The notes: a model not told the origin generated them from the letters alone. A DNA stretch of 64,000 bases from Candidatus Brocadia sp. (GCA_021646415.1 SOEU01000004.1:1-64000), one strand, 5' to 3'. Counted from the first letter of the stretch, positions 52,824 to 61,319 are shown. A program made the numbers and translations.

Positions 52824-55532
52824 TTATTCCACAATCACGATTAAATAGTTGTCATTCTGGAAGACTTGTCTGGCCAGGCGTTCCACATCCTGTACAGTAA
52901 CCTTTTTTAGCTTCTCTGCATCCTGATCGTCTGCCTCTGGTCCTTTGCCGTCAAACACCTCCATGCTTATGTAATATGCCTGGCTTACCCGGTCCAGCCT
53001 GCGCATGCCACGTCTTCCCAAAATGGCATTTATGGTTTTTTGGACTTCCTGTTCTTCGATCTTTGCTTCACGCATGGAGTGAATCTCATTGCAAATACCG
53101 TTGATGGCCCGTTCTATGTTTTCCGGCCGTGTACCCATCGATATACGATACCACTGAACACCATCGAATTTATGAAAGGAAACGCCAATACTGTAAGCGA
53201 GACCTTGCTTTTCACGCAGATTAAAAGCGAGCCTGTCACTAAAGATGGTTTCCATTACATAGAGCGCCGGTTGATCTTCCTCGCTCACATCACAGACATT
53301 TGCCACAGAGATAGACGACTGCTGTTTCCCCATCTTTTCACGTATCGTAGTACCAAGGGCCTGAAACTGCGGCGTAAATGCTGGGGGATGCCATCCTGCC
53401 TCACCCCAAACACCCCCAAAACATTGTCTGATCAATGATAGTGCCTTTTCGATCGGTATATTACCAGAGATAACCAGCATCAGGTTCGCAGGGTTGTAAA
53501 ACTTACGGTGGAAGTCCTGTATATCTTTTAATTGAATCCGTTCTAGTTGTTTAACATCCCCAAACAGCCGTCCAAAACCGGGGTTTTCTTTAAACAGGTT
53601 ATCATAAAAGATTCGCTCTGCTACCTTTGGTGTACTCATCTTAGCATTAGCCGATAGCGTTATAACCTCTTTCTTCGCTTCAGCAAGGGTTTTTTCAGTA
53701 AGGTTTGGCTGCAATATCATTTCCGAAAGCAGATTCAATCCCTTCTCAAAAAAGGCATCTATTATCTTTAACCGGATGTAAGCAAAACGGGGGGTATGGT
53801 AATAGTCATCGAAAGGAACGGATGGGTCATCGCAAAGTTTTATTTCAGCACCAATGGACTCAAATGCCTGATACAGCGTATTGTCCGGGTGTTCTGTAGT
53901 TCCGCCATCGAGGAGCATGCGCTGTAAGATTTCCGTCATACCCCACTTCTCTTTACCTTCGCTCAGGCTACGATCTTTTGCCAGAAGATGTATACCAGCG
54001 ACCCGGCTGTCCCGGTTTTCTTTCACAACAACTGTCAGGCCATTTTTCAACGTTTCCATTTTATATTGATTGACCGATTGAGTCGAAACATCTTCGGTTG
54101 TTTTCTCAACCGGAGGGGTCATCAATGTAACCACAGGCACCTGGGTACTCACGTATTTTTCAGCTGTCTTTTGAATAGCCTGCGGTGTTACCTTCATTAA
54201 ACCATCCATGTAATTGCGAAGAAGGGCATAGCCGCCAGCGGCCAGATAACCTGATTTCATCATACCGTAGTAGTGTAAACTTTCCTGCAAATAAAGTTCG
54301 TGCGTTGCCCTCGCAATCAGCGTTGATTTCACTTCATTTTCTGGAACGGTTTTTTTTGCCATGCCTTGCACCGCCTGCATAATCAATTCTACCACACGCC
54401 CTGCATCAGCATTCATGGGAAGTTCGGCAGATATCTGTAACGTTGAAAAATCACGGTTGAAATCTATGCTGGTATCAATTGTTTCAACCATATTTTTATA
54501 TTGCTCTTGTTTAAATAATGCTTTCAGAACGGCATTCTCCCTGCCACCGAGAAATTCAGAGAGCAATACCAGCGCTTGAAAATCATCAGAAACTGGCGGT
54601 GGCAAGAGATAACCCATATTCAGATACTGACGATCCTTTGGAAATTTGCCCATACCATTTGCCTTGCTAATGCGTAATTTTTGTGGTGGATTAAGGGTTA
54701 TGGTTTTGTGCTCTGGTATAGGACCCGCTGGATATAGGCCATATTTTTCTTTAACCAATTTCACCATCTCCGGGGTTGAAAAATCACCAATTACCATTAA
54801 GGTCATGTTATTGGGTACATACCACGTCCGGTAATATTCCCATACGCTTTCCCGTTTGAGATGTGTAATGGTGGAAACTGTCCCAAGTACCGGGCGTTCG
54901 TATGGTGTGCCTGCAAAAAGAGTCCTCTGAAAATGGTTGTTGACCTGATATTCAGGCCGGTCTGCGCTTTTGCCTATTTCTTCTATAACGATGCCGCGTT
55001 CCTTTTCGAACTTTTCTTCGGGCAGGGTGGAATTGAAGAGCATATCCGCCTGGATATCCATCCCCTGAGCGATATACTCCTTCGGCATAAGGACCATGTA
55101 GTTGGTGTAATCCTGACCGGTATGGGCGTTGTTATAGCCACCGTAAAAATCCATTTCGTCGTAAATCTGTTTCTGCGTGCGTGTCTTTGTGCCGTTAAAT
55201 AACAAATGTTCCAAAAAATGGGCAGATCCATTGCTGGCCTCATCTTCATTCCGACTGCCGGTCTTAACAATAGTTACTGCTGCGATCATGGGACTGGCAT
55301 GGTTTTCCACGAGGATCACTTCCATGCCATTATCCAGGTAAAATACCGAGGCTTGTTGTGTTTCTTTGAATAAAGATGCTATTTGGTTGTTTTGATCTTC
55401 TCCATAACCCAGATGGCATGCCATCAAGATGGATACTACCATGATCGCAATGAGATTCCTTATGCCTTTTTGCGCATTCCACTGAAAATACCGGATTTTC
55501 AACTGATACCAGAGTCTAGGAATAAATGACAT
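52824..55532 (-). CDS. Two-domain M16 (insulinase-type) peptidase
   Basis: A 902-residue zinc peptidase of family M16 with a probable signal segment near residues 28-45 (LIAIMVVSILMACHLGYG). The first M16 half holds the inverted zinc motif HFLEH (HxxEH, in NGSAHFLEHLLFNGT, about residue 105) and the downstream EKERGIVIEEIGKS glutamates. The second half (about 480-900) has lost the zinc motif, as usual. It should be periplasmic or outer-membrane facing. M16 proteins often occur as a pair of genes; here both halves are in one chain. Confidence 0.92.
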   Translation of the reverse strand: MSFIPRLWYQLKIRYFQWNAQKGIRNLIAIMVVSILMACHLGYGEDQNNQIASLFKETQQASVFYLDNGMEVILVENHASPMIAAVTIVKTGSRNEDEASNGSAHFLEHLLFNGTKTRTQKQIYDEMDFYGGYNNAHTGQDYTNYMVLMPKEYIAQGMDIQADMLFNSTLPEEKFEKERGIVIEEIGKSADRPEYQVNNHFQRTLFAGTPYERPVLGTVSTITHLKRESVWEYYRTWYVPNNMTLMVIGDFSTPEMVKLVKEKYGLYPAGPIPEHKTITLNPPQKLRISKANGMGKFPKDRQYLNMGYLLPPPVSDDFQALVLLSEFLGGRENAVLKALFKQEQYKNMVETIDTSIDFNRDFSTLQISAELPMNADAGRVVELIMQAVQGMAKKTVPENEVKSTLIARATHELYLQESLHYYGMMKSGYLAAGGYALLRNYMDGLMKVTPQAIQKTAEKYVSTQVPVVTLMTPPVEKTTEDVSTQSVNQYKMETLKNGLTVVVKENRDSRVAGIHLLAKDRSLSEGKEKWGMTEILQRMLLDGGTTEHPDNTLYQAFESIGAEIKLCDDPSVPFDDYYHTPRFAYIRLKIIDAFFEKGLNLLSEMILQPNLTEKTLAEAKKEVITLSANAKMSTPKVAERIFYDNLFKENPGFGRLFGDVKQLERIQLKDIQDFHRKFYNPANLMLVISGNIPIEKALSLIRQCFGGVWGEAGWHPPAFTPQFQALGTTIREKMGKQQSSISVANVCDVSEEDQPALYVMETIFSDRLAFNLREKQGLAYSIGVSFHKFDGVQWYRISMGTRPENIERAINGICNEIHSMREAKIEEQEVQKTINAILGRRGMRRLDRVSQAYYISMEVFDGKGPEADDQDAEKLKKVTVQDVERLARQVFQNDNYLIVIVE

Positions 55533-56089
55533 TGCACTCTCCTCATTTTTGTTGTGAATGTTTCTTTAAAATACACCATTTTTCCAATCAACTATTTATC
55601 AAATAAAATATACTTATTGTACCAGCAACCTGACGAACTTCAAAAACTATCTATCGTATTATTTATCATATAAAACTTTCTTTCATAGCAAGTATTTTAC
55701 CTCCCCCTGCCTAAACAAACTTATGGATATCCAGGTATAAGACCACCGGAATTTTCACTCATACCATTCCACCCCCTTAATCCTCCGCCAGCAAGGGACA
55801 TTGGCTCGCAACTCTCTGGCAATATTCATACCATTGTGAGTTACAAGCAGCCACAGACAAACATGGTTCGTTCATGCACTCAAATCGCTTAACTTAGCAC
55901 CTAACCCGAATGAATCGGAAAAGACCGTAGTGGCAAGGCGCGCCTTGCCACTACAAAAAATATTTTTGCTGAAAATGTCAAAATATTTTTTGCAAGGTAT
56001 TACGGGGTACGGGGGGAGAAACAAGGAATTTCGTAACAGTTTAGTTTCTTGAAAAAATTCCAATAAAGCGATGTTTTGCCGCGCTGTAT
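55533..56089. other. Repeat-rich intergenic stretch
   Basis: No gene is seen. The right half holds a composite repeat copy. The sequence CCCCCTTAATCCTCCGCCAG (about 55773) resembles the C-rich repeat near 29817. Confidence 0.5.
55900..55997. repeat. Composite repeat copy carrying a 28-bp perfect palindrome
   Basis: It starts CCTAACCCGAATGAATCGGA and ends GAAAATGTCAAAATATTTTT with TGCAAGG, like the copies at 26258 and 50551. In place of the middle modules is GTAGTGGCAAGGCG joined to its exact reverse complement (55927-55954). Confidence 0.8.
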
Positions 56090-56200
56090 CGCACCATTCA
56101 GGAAATTCTTGGGTACAAAGACGTTAGTACAACGATGATCTACACCCATGTCTTGAATAAAGGAGGTCACGGTGTCCGAAGTCCCGTCAATGGGCTGTAG
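56090..56200 (+). pseudogene. intI: 3' remnant of an integron-type integrase
   Basis: The frame reads [20 protein letters not shown], then [16 protein letters not shown] and a stop. This is the last 36 residues of an IntI-family tyrosine recombinase, including the catalytic Tyr in TMIYTHVLN. The upstream catalytic boxes are absent; the sequence changes abruptly before 56090. It is the opposite end of the type of gene whose start survives at 6813-7058. Confidence 0.88.
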
Positions 56201-56201
56201 T

Positions 56202-56228
56202 CCGGTTTATACAAATTGTATAAACCGG
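56202..56228. repeat. 27-bp perfect palindrome CCGGTTTATACAA-A-TTGTATAAACCGG
   Basis: The two 13-base arms are exact reverse complements around one central base. A second, related palindrome TTTATACAGACTGTATAAT lies at 56340-56358. Both precede the zinc-ribbon gene at 56408, so they could be operators; the first may instead be part of the old integrase terminator. No T-run follows it. Confidence 0.8.
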
Positions 56229-56407
56229 AATGGACAATTTAGCAAAAAGGCGGAAAATGCTTAATTCGAAATAAGTTACAATACGTGATAAGAAGACACG
56301 GCAACTTCTTAAATATATTGAAACAGTCGTGTTTGCCGTTTTATACAGACTGTATAATCATTGTTAGCAGCATCGAAGATAGACCAACTATTCATAAATG
56401 GAAAATC

Positions 56408-56770
56408 ATGGGACACTATTGTAGGATATGTGGAAGACGCCGATCAAATGAAAAATTTTCAGGGAAGGGTCATAAAACTCACGTGTGCAAAGAATGTGCT
56501 CGCATGCCAAAGGAAGAGCGTGAAGCCATCGAACAGGAAGACGAAATATTCGGATTCTTAACGCAGTCTCACATATCGGCAAAAAATATTTCGAGACTCG
56601 AAGCTCTCGCAAAATCTAACAATGATACAATTGTGGCGCTTGCAACCATAGTACTTGAAGTCGGCAAAGTTACACCATACAAAAGACAACGTCTGAAAAT
56701 ATTAGCGCAAAAAAGAAGAGACCTATTACGAAAGCTTGATGAAACAGGCTTGATTTTCGCTCACTATTGA
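56408..56770 (+). CDS. Small zinc-ribbon protein of unknown function
   Basis: A 120-residue protein. Start taken at 56408 (MGHYCRICGRRRSNEKFSGK), where the conserved part begins; a longer frame to 56285 is not protein-like. It has four Cys (C-x2-C and, after KTHV, C-x2-C) in its first 31 residues, then an acidic linker and a Lys/Arg-rich helical C-terminus (KRQRLKILAQKRRDLLRKL). I recall similar short proteins but not a named function. The charged tail suggests nucleic-acid binding. Confidence 0.75.
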   Translation: MGHYCRICGRRRSNEKFSGKGHKTHVCKECARMPKEEREAIEQEDEIFGFLTQSHISAKNISRLEALAKSNNDTIVALATIVLEVGKVTPYKRQRLKILAQKRRDLLRKLDETGLIFAHY

Positions 56771-57101
56771 GAAACGAGAAAACAAATAAGGAATACTTTC
56801 ATTTCAAGTGCCTCTTTTTTTGACTTACCATGGGCCATGCACCCAGGAAGTTCTGGTACTTCAACAACCTAAATATTGTCCGTTTTATCCCAATAAATAA
56901 TCATTTCATAATTGTGATTCACTCATCGCTTCTCCATATATTAAATTTATAAGTTGAGTGCGCTTCGTACCATCGACAAGCTCAGGACGGGCTTCACCCA
57001 ACCTACAAAACTTATTGTTCAGTGTCTTCGATAAATATATCTCTACTCATCTTTCCCGAAATAAATCATTTTTGACACATTTCATTGTTCATTTTTTGAG
57101 T
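56771..57101. other. Intergenic region with a dispersed repeat
   Basis: No gene. At 56958-57008 is a partial copy of the GTAGGATGGGTT repeat family (GAGTGCGCTTCG and CTTCACCCAACCTAC). Confidence 0.5.
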
Positions 57102-57473
57102 CTAGCCCCGTATAAGTTTCTCCACTGCATCAGCCACAGCGCCGATGGTGAAGGGTCGCTGGAGTATTGCTGCCCATTGAAAATCTCTAATCAACTTTTG
57201 ATTCAACTCCGTTACGCCACCAAGAAGGATAATGGGGACACCGATGCGTACCATGGCTTCTAATTCATGTCGTACTAAGATCAGATCGCAAAGCTCAAGT
57301 ACGATCAAGTGAGGTTTTTTAATAAGCGGATAACGGAATGCTGCCAGCGCATGGGCGGGGTTTATATAGCCAACTGCCTCAAAGCCACGTTCGATCAGTT
57401 CGGCGCGTAAATTCGCACGCGGCCAGTGTTGGCTATCAATGATCCATATTACCGGTTTTGCTGGTTCAATCAA
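57102..57473 (-). CDS. Degenerate response-regulator receiver
   Basis: A 123-residue receiver fold (VIWIIDSQHW, VGYINPAHALAAF, HLIVLELCDLI, VPIILLGGVT, LQRPFTIGAV). The phospho-acceptor Asp is replaced by Glu (VLELC), the acidic pocket has one Asp, and the conserved Lys before Pro-Phe is Arg. It is therefore probably not phosphorylated and may act as a fixed-state adaptor. The start is TTG and its first residues (MIEPA) come from a REP half-copy, so the beginning may have been recruited from the repeat. Confidence 0.75.
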   Translation of the reverse strand: MIEPAKPVIWIIDSQHWPRANLRAELIERGFEAVGYINPAHALAAFRYPLIKKPHLIVLELCDLILVRHELEAMVRIGVPIILLGGVTELNQKLIRDFQWAAILQRPFTIGAVADAVEKLIRG

Positions 57474-57709
57474 GAATATCTTAACAGGTCATTATAGTAT
57501 TACATGGGAAAAAAACCTCTTTCCTTTATTCCCCATTTTCACGGGGACAAGTTTTCATGAGGCCAAGTTTCTGTGAGTTTTTACCTCTTCCCATCCCCTC
57601 CTTGCAAGGACAATGTCATTGAGTTAAAATACCATTTCTCCCTTTCAGGCCGAGCAATAAAATCCCTTAACACAAATTTTGAGAAGATCGTTAAAGAATT
57701 GTTTTCTTT
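57474..57709. other. Short intergenic region
   Basis: Between two minus-strand genes; nothing recognisable apart from the REP half-copy at its left edge. Confidence 0.4.
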
Positions 57710-58894
57710 CTATTTTATGGGAACAATTTCAGCCCTTCTGTTCAGGGAGCGGCCCTCTTCGGTATCATTGGGAGCAATAGGCTTTTTATATCCAAAACCC
57801 ACGGTAGAGACGCGCGATTCATGAATGCCTTTTCCGACCAAATAATTCTTTACCGCCTGGGCTCTTTTTTGTGAAAGGTCTATATTGTATTCCATTGAGC
57901 CGATATTGTCCGTATGTCCCTCTATTCTTATATGCATATCCGGATTTTTTTGCAAAACATCGACAATGTTGCTGAGATTCGAGTCAAATTCCTCTTTAAT
58001 ATCCCATTTCTTATAATCAAAAGTAACTCCTTTTACCACCCAGCACCCTCTGGAATCAACAATAGCCCCTTTCGGCGTATCCGGGCATTCATCGTCCTTA
58101 TCGTAAACACCATCACCATCACTATCACTAACTTGTTTTGGTATAGCTGTCAAAAACACCTTTCTGACAAAATCTGCCATGTTGTCACTGGACGCAATTT
58201 CATCAGCAGTTACCGAAAAACCACATTGTACCTCTCGTGCAAGCTCTCTTAGTGCTTTTTCTCCCTCGGCAGTGTTCCCCACAAAAATAGTATAAAGGCA
58301 TACCCTGTCTCCATACATCTCTTTTAAATCTTGTGCCTTCTCCAGAGGACTTCCGATTAACTGTTCACCGTCACTGACAAGTATTACTGCATTTTGACCT
58401 CCAGACGTCAGTAATAAATTCGTTGCATCTTTAATAGCATTACCAGCCGGGCTGCTACCCTCGGGAATCGTTATTCCGTTCAATTCGTTTTCAAAAAGAT
58501 CCCGTGAGTGCTTCGTAAGTTCATAAACAATAAACGTCCTGTCCAACGGCTTAAAAAATCCATGTCCAAAGGTTACAAGGGCACTGTTGATATCGATTTC
58601 AGGCAGGGTATTATTCATTCTCGTCAAAATATCTTTAGCAACGGTAAATTTGGGATGCCCATTATTAACGGCGCCGGCAAATGCATCTTCCATAGATGCT
58701 GATGCATCTAAAATAATTACAAAACTTTTAATTTTTGGTACATATTCCACATCTTGAAATTCTGCATCTAAATTTTGAGGAACGAAAGTTTCAAGGGGCC
58801 CGATAGGTTTCTTAAAAGACTTCAGCTGTGCACAACCTGTAAAAATGGTCATTGATGCCGTAAGAAACGATGCTAAAAGATATATTTTCCGCAT
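57710..58894 (-). CDS. OmpA-family lipoprotein with VWA domain
   Basis: A 394-residue outer-membrane lipoprotein: signal peptide with lipobox FTGC (C20), then a VWA domain (about 55-240; MIDAS DASAS, SSPAGNAI, VSDGEQ). A thrombospondin type-3-like Ca-binding segment DSDGDGVYDKDDECPDTPKG follows (about 257-276), and an OmpA C-terminal peptidoglycan-binding domain (EGHTDNIGSMEYNIDLSQKR, residues about 330-394). VWA plus OmpA in one chain suggests a surface protein linking a ligand to the cell wall. It is transcribed alone; the ribosome site is weak. Confidence 0.9.
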   Translation of the reverse strand: MRKIYLLASFLTASMTIFTGCAQLKSFKKPIGPLETFVPQNLDAEFQDVEYVPKIKSFVIILDASASMEDAFAGAVNNGHPKFTVAKDILTRMNNTLPEIDINSALVTFGHGFFKPLDRTFIVYELTKHSRDLFENELNGITIPEGSSPAGNAIKDATNLLLTSGGQNAVILVSDGEQLIGSPLEKAQDLKEMYGDRVCLYTIFVGNTAEGEKALRELAREVQCGFSVTADEIASSDNMADFVRKVFLTAIPKQVSDSDGDGVYDKDDECPDTPKGAIVDSRGCWVVKGVTFDYKKWDIKEEFDSNLSNIVDVLQKNPDMHIRIEGHTDNIGSMEYNIDLSQKRAQAVKNYLVGKGIHESRVSTVGFGYKKPIAPNDTEEGRSLNRRAEIVPIK

Positions 58895-58973
58895 AACGAT
58901 TCCTCTATAAAAAATATTAGATGAGATAACAGGAAATCGCTTTCCCCATTGGGTGGATAGCCTAACAAAAATG

Positions 58974-59001
58974 AAGAAGATTGCAAGTTATTTTCATTCT
59001 T
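58974..59001. repeat. Direct repeat flanking the Fic module (left copy)
   Basis: GAAGAAGATTGCAAGTTATT with TTCATTCT is nearly the same as GGAGAAGATTGCAAGCTTTT with TCATTCTC at 60084-60110. The GC-rich Fic/antitoxin genes lie between the two copies. Confidence 0.6.
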
Positions 59002-59153
59002 TTCAGTTACATTGATCGAAAAGATGAGTGAAAATAATTAAGAATGGTATGAAATTATAGAATTAAGGAGTGCCTTGATAGACGAGACTGACAGTATCCG
59101 GATCTATCTCTCTCAGCACCACAGAGGATAGGTTTTCGGATAAACGACTTTGG

Positions 59154-59756
59154 CTAGATCGCTTCTCCGAGCCGTCGGATCCATAATTTTTGAAGCGGAT
59201 CGAGATTTCCCGCATCGCCGGCTCGCAGGGCTTCAAGATATTCATGACGCCGCTCAGGGTCCGTTGGTGCGGCTTCGACAGGAGGCAGGGCAAGCTTATA
59301 AAGAAGTGCGGCCAGCACCAGGCGACCAATGCGACCGTTGAAATCTTTGAAAGGGTGAATCCACTGAAATCGCCAGTCCACCCAAGCAAGAAACGCTGCT
59401 ATCTCCGGCAGATTATCATCTTCCAAATGCCGCAACCGCTCGGCTAAATCGTCACAGAAAGACCGCACGAGAATCGGCACTTTATAATAAGCCGGTGGCT
59501 CCAGTGTTCCGACTTTCACATCCGTTGTGCGAAACCGGCCAGCCCATTCGGGGAAGAGGTGCCCGGCAAGTTCCCGGTGCCTCTGGCAGAGCCACTCGGG
59601 CGTGATGATGATCTCATGGGCTGGAGTTTGCAAAATCTGAGCAAGCATCCTGGCAAGCGAGACGGCAAGCCTTTCTGAGACTTCCGTATAGGTAAGCACG
59701 CCCTCAGCCGTGTCAAACGCACGGGTTGATCCTAACTGTCCTGATTCTTTGCCCAT
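59154..59756 (-). CDS. Fic-family protein (probable AMP-transferase toxin)
   Basis: A 200-residue Fic protein; such enzymes AMPylate target proteins. The catalytic motif is HPFKDFNGRIGR (H134), with the preceding flap WVDWRFQWI. The core is intact, including the helix LAERLRHLEDDNLPEIAAFL. There is no inhibitory helix in the chain itself. It overlaps the preceding small gene by 25 bases, which would supply that helix in trans (class I). Higher GC content than its surroundings suggests transfer. Confidence 0.88.
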   Translation of the reverse strand: MGKESGQLGSTRAFDTAEGVLTYTEVSERLAVSLARMLAQILQTPAHEIIITPEWLCQRHRELAGHLFPEWAGRFRTTDVKVGTLEPPAYYKVPILVRSFCDDLAERLRHLEDDNLPEIAAFLAWVDWRFQWIHPFKDFNGRIGRLVLAALLYKLALPPVEAAPTDPERRHEYLEALRAGDAGNLDPLQKLWIRRLGEAI

Positions 59757-59959
59757 TGGTCTAATTGATCTAACAGGATTTTAAGACGGGTCACCGTAAT
59801 CGGTTCGCCTTCGAATGTCATTGATTGGGCCACTCGTTCCAGCATGACTTCCCGATGGGCAGCGACAACCGTGTCTGGTGTTTTGTGCTGAGCCCGCCAT
59901 TGGCGAAACCTGGTTGCTAACGCATCAAGATCGATGGGCTCGCTACTATTTGCTGTCAT
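59732..59959 (-). CDS. Class I Fic antitoxin (inhibitory helix protein)
   Basis: A 75-residue protein from the ATG at 59959. Residues 46-51 (SMTFEG) match the inhibitory motif (S/T)xxxE(G/N) of Fic antitoxins, in the context ERVAQSMTFEGEPITVTRLK. The Glu should displace the ATP gamma-phosphate in the partner's active site. It lies immediately upstream of, and overlaps, the fic gene. Family recognition rests on motif and position. Confidence 0.75.
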   Translation of the reverse strand: MTANSSEPIDLDALATRFRQWRAQHKTPDTVVAAHREVMLERVAQSMTFEGEPITVTRLKILLDQLDQWAKNQDS

Positions 59960-60262
59960 AGCGTGTGTTCTTGCATGGATCCGAGTTTCGGGCAATCACT
60001 TTCCTCTACAGGAGAGACCAACGACATGGCGTTGATGATGGGAAATTACCTTTTTCACTCTGAGGCAATGTTAAATAAAAACGGAGAAGATTGCAAGCTT
60101 TTTCATTCTCGGTTGAATAGACCTGCTGATTTTGCAGATTCTTTGTCTCTTGATACTATTCATTCTCGTTTAAGTTATACATGCAAAGATACGGCATTGC
60201 CTTGTCTCTATTGCCTGAAAAACCCGCTTCAATAAAATGAAAATTCCTGTGTAATCGAGTTA
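59960..60262. other. Intergenic stretch with the right-hand direct repeat
   Basis: A + strand frame at 59963-60235 has no ribosome site and looks random. The right copy of the direct repeat is at 60084-60110. Confidence 0.45.
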
Positions 60263-60292
60263 TTTGACATGCTTAGTCAAATCTGCTATCAT
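60263..60292 (+). promoter_or_regulatory. Promoter with overlapping operator for the CopG/PIN toxin-antitoxin operon
   Basis: TTGACA (60264-60269), a 17-base spacer and TATCAT (60287-60292). The inverted repeat TTTGAC (60263-60268) and GTCAAA (60276-60281) covers the -35 box, a natural site for autorepression by the ribbon-helix-helix antitoxin. Confidence 0.75.
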
Positions 60293-60323
60293 TGAGCCAA
60301 AACTGTAATCACTGGAGGCTAAT

Positions 60324-60572
60324 ATGGTACGTACTCAAATTCAATTGACAGAAGAACAGGTAAAGGCATTAAAAAAAATTGCATTATCCCGGCATCTATC
60401 TATTGCAGAGCTCATAAGGCAAGCAGTCGATACCATGATCCGGTCCAACACAATGGTTGACATCGAAGAAAGACGGAAAAGGGCTATTGACATAGTGGGC
60501 AGATTCAGTTCCGGCAAACGTGACATTTCAAGGAAACACAATACATACCTTGTAGAGGCATTCGGCAAATGA
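60324..60572 (+). CDS. Ribbon-helix-helix (CopG-type) antitoxin
   Basis: An 82-residue antitoxin. The N-terminal MVRTQIQLTEEQVKALKKIA forms the DNA-binding strand and first helix, followed by HLSIAELIRQAVDTMI; the C-terminal part (about 45-82) should wrap the toxin. Its stop overlaps the PIN toxin start (ATGA). The TTTGAC/GTCAAA operator upstream supports autoregulation. GGAGG precedes the ATG. Confidence 0.87.
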   Translation: MVRTQIQLTEEQVKALKKIALSRHLSIAELIRQAVDTMIRSNTMVDIEERRKRAIDIVGRFSSGKRDISRKHNTYLVEAFGK

Positions 60573-60967
60573 GAATTTTTGTTGATACACCGGCATTTTT
60601 TGCCCTGCTCGACAGAGACGATGCCAACCATAAAAAAGCAAAAGATGTATGGAATAAAGTACTCTGCCCTGAAAATGTCCTTATCACCACAAATTATATT
60701 TTGGTGGAAAGCTTTGCCCTTGTACAGCATCGTCTCGGCATGGATGCAGTAATGGGATTTCAGGAAGACATCTTGCCGATTATCAATATTGAGTGGATTG
60801 CATCGGGAGTACACAGATCGGGAGTAAGCGCCCTTCTGGCGGCTTCGAGACGTAAACTGAGCCTTGTTGATTGTATAAGTTTCGAAATTATGCGCAATTC
60901 AGCAATTAAAACCATTTTTACTTTTGATTCCCATTTTGAAGAACAGGGTTTTCATTGCATTCCTTAA
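60569..60967 (+). CDS. PIN-domain ribonuclease toxin (VapC-like)
   Basis: A 132-residue PIN-domain protein. The acidic residues of the Mg-dependent RNase site are visible: D6 (IFVDTPAFFALL), Glu in NYILVESFALVQ, Asp in SLVDCISFEIM and Asp in FTFDSHFEEQGF. With the CopG-type antitoxin it forms a type II module. The frame is intact. Confidence 0.88.
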   Translation: MRIFVDTPAFFALLDRDDANHKKAKDVWNKVLCPENVLITTNYILVESFALVQHRLGMDAVMGFQEDILPIINIEWIASGVHRSGVSALLAASRRKLSLVDCISFEIMRNSAIKTIFTFDSHFEEQGFHCIP

Positions 60968-61015
60968 ACGGTTTAGGTGATCAGGTCTTTCCATGTAATA
61001 AGGGGCAAACACTAT

Positions 61016-61270
61016 TTATTTGTGTTTTGTTTCTTCGGCCTTACCCCTGGCAAGAGATGCCTCTTTTCGTGGGGTTGCAATAAAATGCACATGATTACCA
61101 ATCAGGCAGTAAGCAAACAATGATAGATTATATGTCTTGCTGTACTCATCAATCCGGGAAAGATACCGTAATCGATCTGCGTCATCTTGAAAAATATTTT
61201 GACGAGCATCACCTCTTTGGGTAATATGGCAAATATCGTTTGGAACAACTACCCCTGAAGTACCTGGCAT
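61016..61270 (-). pseudogene. Truncated REP-associated tyrosine transposase (IS200-like)
   Basis: The frame begins MPGTSGVVVPNDICHITQRG and continues to LFAYCLIGNHVHFIATPRKE, the Y1 transposase start with its HUH motif (HVH). It breaks off after ASLARGKAEETKHK with a stop, whereas intact members are roughly twice as long and contain the catalytic Tyr. The fragment could not act alone. Its presence fits the many REP-type repeats in the window. Confidence 0.82.
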
Positions 61271-61319
61271 GTTCAAACATCTGTCCCTATGTGTCTTAAC
61301 CTTAAATTTCCCGGCAAAA

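Noticed and set aside
56202-56228. 27-bp palindrome as an intrinsic terminator
   Set aside because: No T-run follows, and a related palindrome lies further on, so a protein binding site or repeat is more likely.
59063-59389. 108-codon frame on the minus strand
   Set aside because: It overlaps the fic gene, whose catalytic motif and overlap with its antitoxin make it the real gene.
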